Positions 50,686-52,281 of a stretch of DNA of 52,281 bases are shown piece after piece. The stretch covers positions 1 to 52,281 of the forward strand of contig CACYNH010000016.1 of the NCBI GenBank assembly GCA_902775735.1, written 5' to 3'. Origin of the DNA: an uncultured Erysipelotrichaceae bacterium. GTDB lineage: Bacteria; Bacillota_I; Bacilli_A; Erysipelotrichales; Erysipelotrichaceae. The position numbers were made by a program, and so were the translations under genes. How positions within the stretch are numbered: position 1 is the first letter of the stretch; each line of letters opens with the position of its first letter. The notes beneath the pieces are model-generated. The model was not told the DNA's origin, ran no database searches, and saw only the letters and a program-made list of their open reading frames with translations.

Positions 50686-52164
50686 ATGATCAGAAATGAT
50701 GAAGGTGCTGTCGCCCTTAAGCACCGCGTTGTTGAAGGTCTTGCGCGTCTGGAATGGAATGATGCGCTGACTGAAGAAAACAAGGAAGCCCTTGCTTATG
50801 AGATTTCTCCCGGTCCCCACGCGACATGGAGATGCTGTGTTTATAAGGAAAGAGAAATCCTCAGATGGAGAATGCGTCTGGCGTCAAACCAGAACGCGTC
50901 CGTCACAAAACCGGCAAACAATATTATTCAGGTCATTGAACCAGCCTGCGAGGAATGCCCGCTTTCCTCCTACACGGTTACCGACAACTGCCGTCTGTGC
51001 CTTGGCAAGGCTTGTATGAATTCCTGCCGCTTCGGTGCGATTTCAATGACCGACACCAGAGCCAGGATCGATCCGAACAAGTGCCGTGAATGCGGCATGT
51101 GCGCAAACGCCTGCCCGTATGGCGCCATTGCCCATCTGATCCGTCCCTGCAAGAGACCGTGCCCGGTTGACGCGATTTCCTATGATGAATACGGCATCTG
51201 CATGATCAATGAAGAAAAGTGCATCCGCTGCGGACAGTGCATTCACTCCTGCCCGTTCGGCGCGATTGATTCCAAGGTTCATGTCCTTGATGTCATCCGT
51301 GCCATCAAGGCCGGAAAAGAAGTCTATGCCATGTGCGCCCCGGCCATCGAAGGCCAGTACGGCGAGAATATTTCCATGGCTTCCATCCGTGCCGCATTAA
51401 AGAAAGTCGGATTCACGGATATGGTTGAAGTCGGTCTTGGCGGCGATATGACAGCTGCCTATGAATCCGCTGAATGGGCGGAAGCTCTTGAAGAAGGCCG
51501 CAAGATGACCACATCATGCTGCCCGGCGTTCATTAACCTGCTTATGAAGCATTATCCCGATGTGTTCGAAAAGAACATGTCCAGCATTGTTTCCCCGATG
51601 TGCGCGATTTCAAGATTCTTAAAGTCCCAGCATCCCGACTGCGTCACAGTCTTCATCGGACCGTGCATCGCCAAAAAGAGCGAATCCCAGGAAATGGGCA
51701 TTGAAGGCAACGCCGACTATGTCCTGACATTCGGTGAAATGACCTCTCTGCTCAAATCAAAGGATGTTGAGCTTGAACCGGTTGAGGAAAAATACCAGGA
51801 AGCTTCCGTATTCGGCAAAGGCTTCTCCAGCAGCGGCGGCGTCGCGGCGGCTGTTCTTGAATGCATGAAGGAACGCGGCCAGAACACCGATCAGGTCAAG
51901 CTGCGCAAGTGCACCGGCGGCAAGGACTGTGTTGTCGGCGTCAAGCTCTTAAGCATGGGCAGACTGCCGGAAGACTTCATCGAGGCGATGATCTGCGAAG
52001 GCGGATGCGTCGGCGGACCGAGCCGTCACGCGGCTGAAATGGAAGTCAGAAAAGCACGTACAAAGCTGATCGGCGAAGCGGACAAGCGCGGCATTCTCGA
52101 AAACCTCGAAAACTATCCGATGGACGCCTTCTCCATGGTCAGAGGCGAAATGCATCCGAAGTGA
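50686..52164 (+). CDS. Monomeric [FeFe] hydrogenase (group B-like)
   Basis: 492 residues. A Cys-rich N-terminal part (88-114) is followed by two [4Fe-4S] ferredoxin motifs (CRECGMCANACP at 133-143 and CIRCGQCIHSCP at 179-190). The H-cluster motifs are TSCCP at 276-280, SPM at 303-305 and ICEGGC at 436-441. TSCCPAF instead of TSCCPGW, and MCAISRF after SPM, point to the group B type rather than the classic CpI type. It disposes of reducing power as H2 from ferredoxin. AAGGAG precedes the ATG. HydEFG maturases are not in the window. Confidence 0.93.
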   Translation: MIRNDEGAVALKHRVVEGLARLEWNDALTEENKEALAYEISPGPHATWRCCVYKEREILRWRMRLASNQNASVTKPANNIIQVIEPACEECPLSSYTVTDNCRLCLGKACMNSCRFGAISMTDTRARIDPNKCRECGMCANACPYGAIAHLIRPCKRPCPVDAISYDEYGICMINEEKCIRCGQCIHSCPFGAIDSKVHVLDVIRAIKAGKEVYAMCAPAIEGQYGENISMASIRAALKKVGFTDMVEVGLGGDMTAAYESAEWAEALEEGRKMTTSCCPAFINLLMKHYPDVFEKNMSSIVSPMCAISRFLKSQHPDCVTVFIGPCIAKKSESQEMGIEGNADYVLTFGEMTSLLKSKDVELEPVEEKYQEASVFGKGFSSSGGVAAAVLECMKERGQNTDQVKLRKCTGGKDCVVGVKLLSMGRLPEDFIEAMICEGGCVGGPSRHAAEMEVRKARTKLIGEADKRGILENLENYPMDAFSMVRGEMHPK

Positions 52165-52169
52165 AAGTA

Positions 52170-52281
52170 ATCCCGGACAATTGGGTAACCAAACTTCGTG
52201 GGGGCTAGTCAAATTTCATGGGGGATTTGATGGGTGACCTCATGGGGGACCAGTAGAAAAATGACCTGGAGAGTAAAAAAA
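52170..52281. mobile_element. Likely end of an IS21-family insertion sequence
   Basis: Directly after the hydrogenase stop, ACTTCGTGGGGG (52193-52204), ATTTCATGGGGG (52213-52224) and ACCTCATGGGGG (52237-52248) recur at 20-24-bp steps, together with GGGTAACC and GGGTGACC. Repeated GTCA/TTC-GGGGG blocks of this kind are typical of IS21 ends, where they bind the transposase. The istA/istB genes would lie to the right, beyond the window. Confidence 0.5.

Overview
The window reads as chromosome of a low-to-mid GC member of the Bacillota. Supporting signs are Gram-positive style AGGAGG ribosome binding sites, lipoprotein signal peptides, a T-box riboswitch, a CIRCE element, an LtaS-like polyglycerol-phosphate synthase, an RpiR and a BlaI/M56 pair, and an [FeFe] hydrogenase that points to an anaerobic fermenter. 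A gut-type Erysipelotrichales/Clostridia relative is my inference; no rRNA is present to place it. Both ends look like mobile-element ends (an IS200/IS605-like hairpin at 1-100 and an IS21-like repeated end at 52170-52281), so the window may be a piece bounded by insertion sequences.

Layout. 187-4330: ftsH under a CIRCE box, then an RpiR regulator plus a diadenylate-cyclase-domain protein, all on the minus strand. 4392-6183: a small AT-richer island between a tRNA-Pro fragment and intact tRNA-Pro(AGG) and tRNA-Arg(CCT) genes, holding a structured RNA and an Abi_2/AbiF HEPN gene. 6509-10715: a T-box (apparent CGC arginine specifier) controlling an amino-acid ABC importer, a PLP aminotransferase and a pentapeptide-repeat protein. 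10957-13495: an MntP-like membrane protein with a TetR regulator, and a type B carboxylesterase. 13560-15713: two CobW/COG0523 GTPases, one with a huge His/Asp tract. 15801-24574: a LacI-controlled maltodextrin locus (binding protein, two permeases, lipoprotein amylase, HAD phosphatase, cytosolic GH13) with its promoters and operators visible. 24633-33073: LtaS-like synthase with a duplicated N-terminal segment, ROK kinase, a 40-residue ORF, lactonase, infA, formate/nitrite-type channel, PAP2 phosphatase, O-acetyltransferase. 33158-35763: BlaI-type repressor and an M56 membrane protease carrying four tandem external repeats. 35873-37930: tRNA-Leu(GAG) and bipA. 38651-46990: transglutaminase, DJ-1, DUF1349-like, pepT, PfkB kinase, thioredoxin-like lipoprotein, GNAT, cardiolipin synthase, patatin. 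47058-48044: a GMP synthetase lacking the glutaminase domain. 48163-50541: an anomalous accessory stretch with Xre and Bro-N genes, and an orphan VapB with a truncated VapC. 50686-52164: a monomeric [FeFe] hydrogenase.

How the genes work together. The maltodextrin locus is the clearest pathway: the external lipoprotein amylase cuts glucan, the MalE-like protein and MalF/MalG import the oligosaccharides (the ATPase is not in the window), and the cytosolic GH13 enzyme finishes the job. The T-box operon couples amino-acid import to tRNA charging. The most unusual items are the tRNA-Pro mini-island with its RNA-Abi pair, the RpiR/DAC pair, and the M56 protease with OB-like repeats in place of the usual beta-lactam sensor domain.
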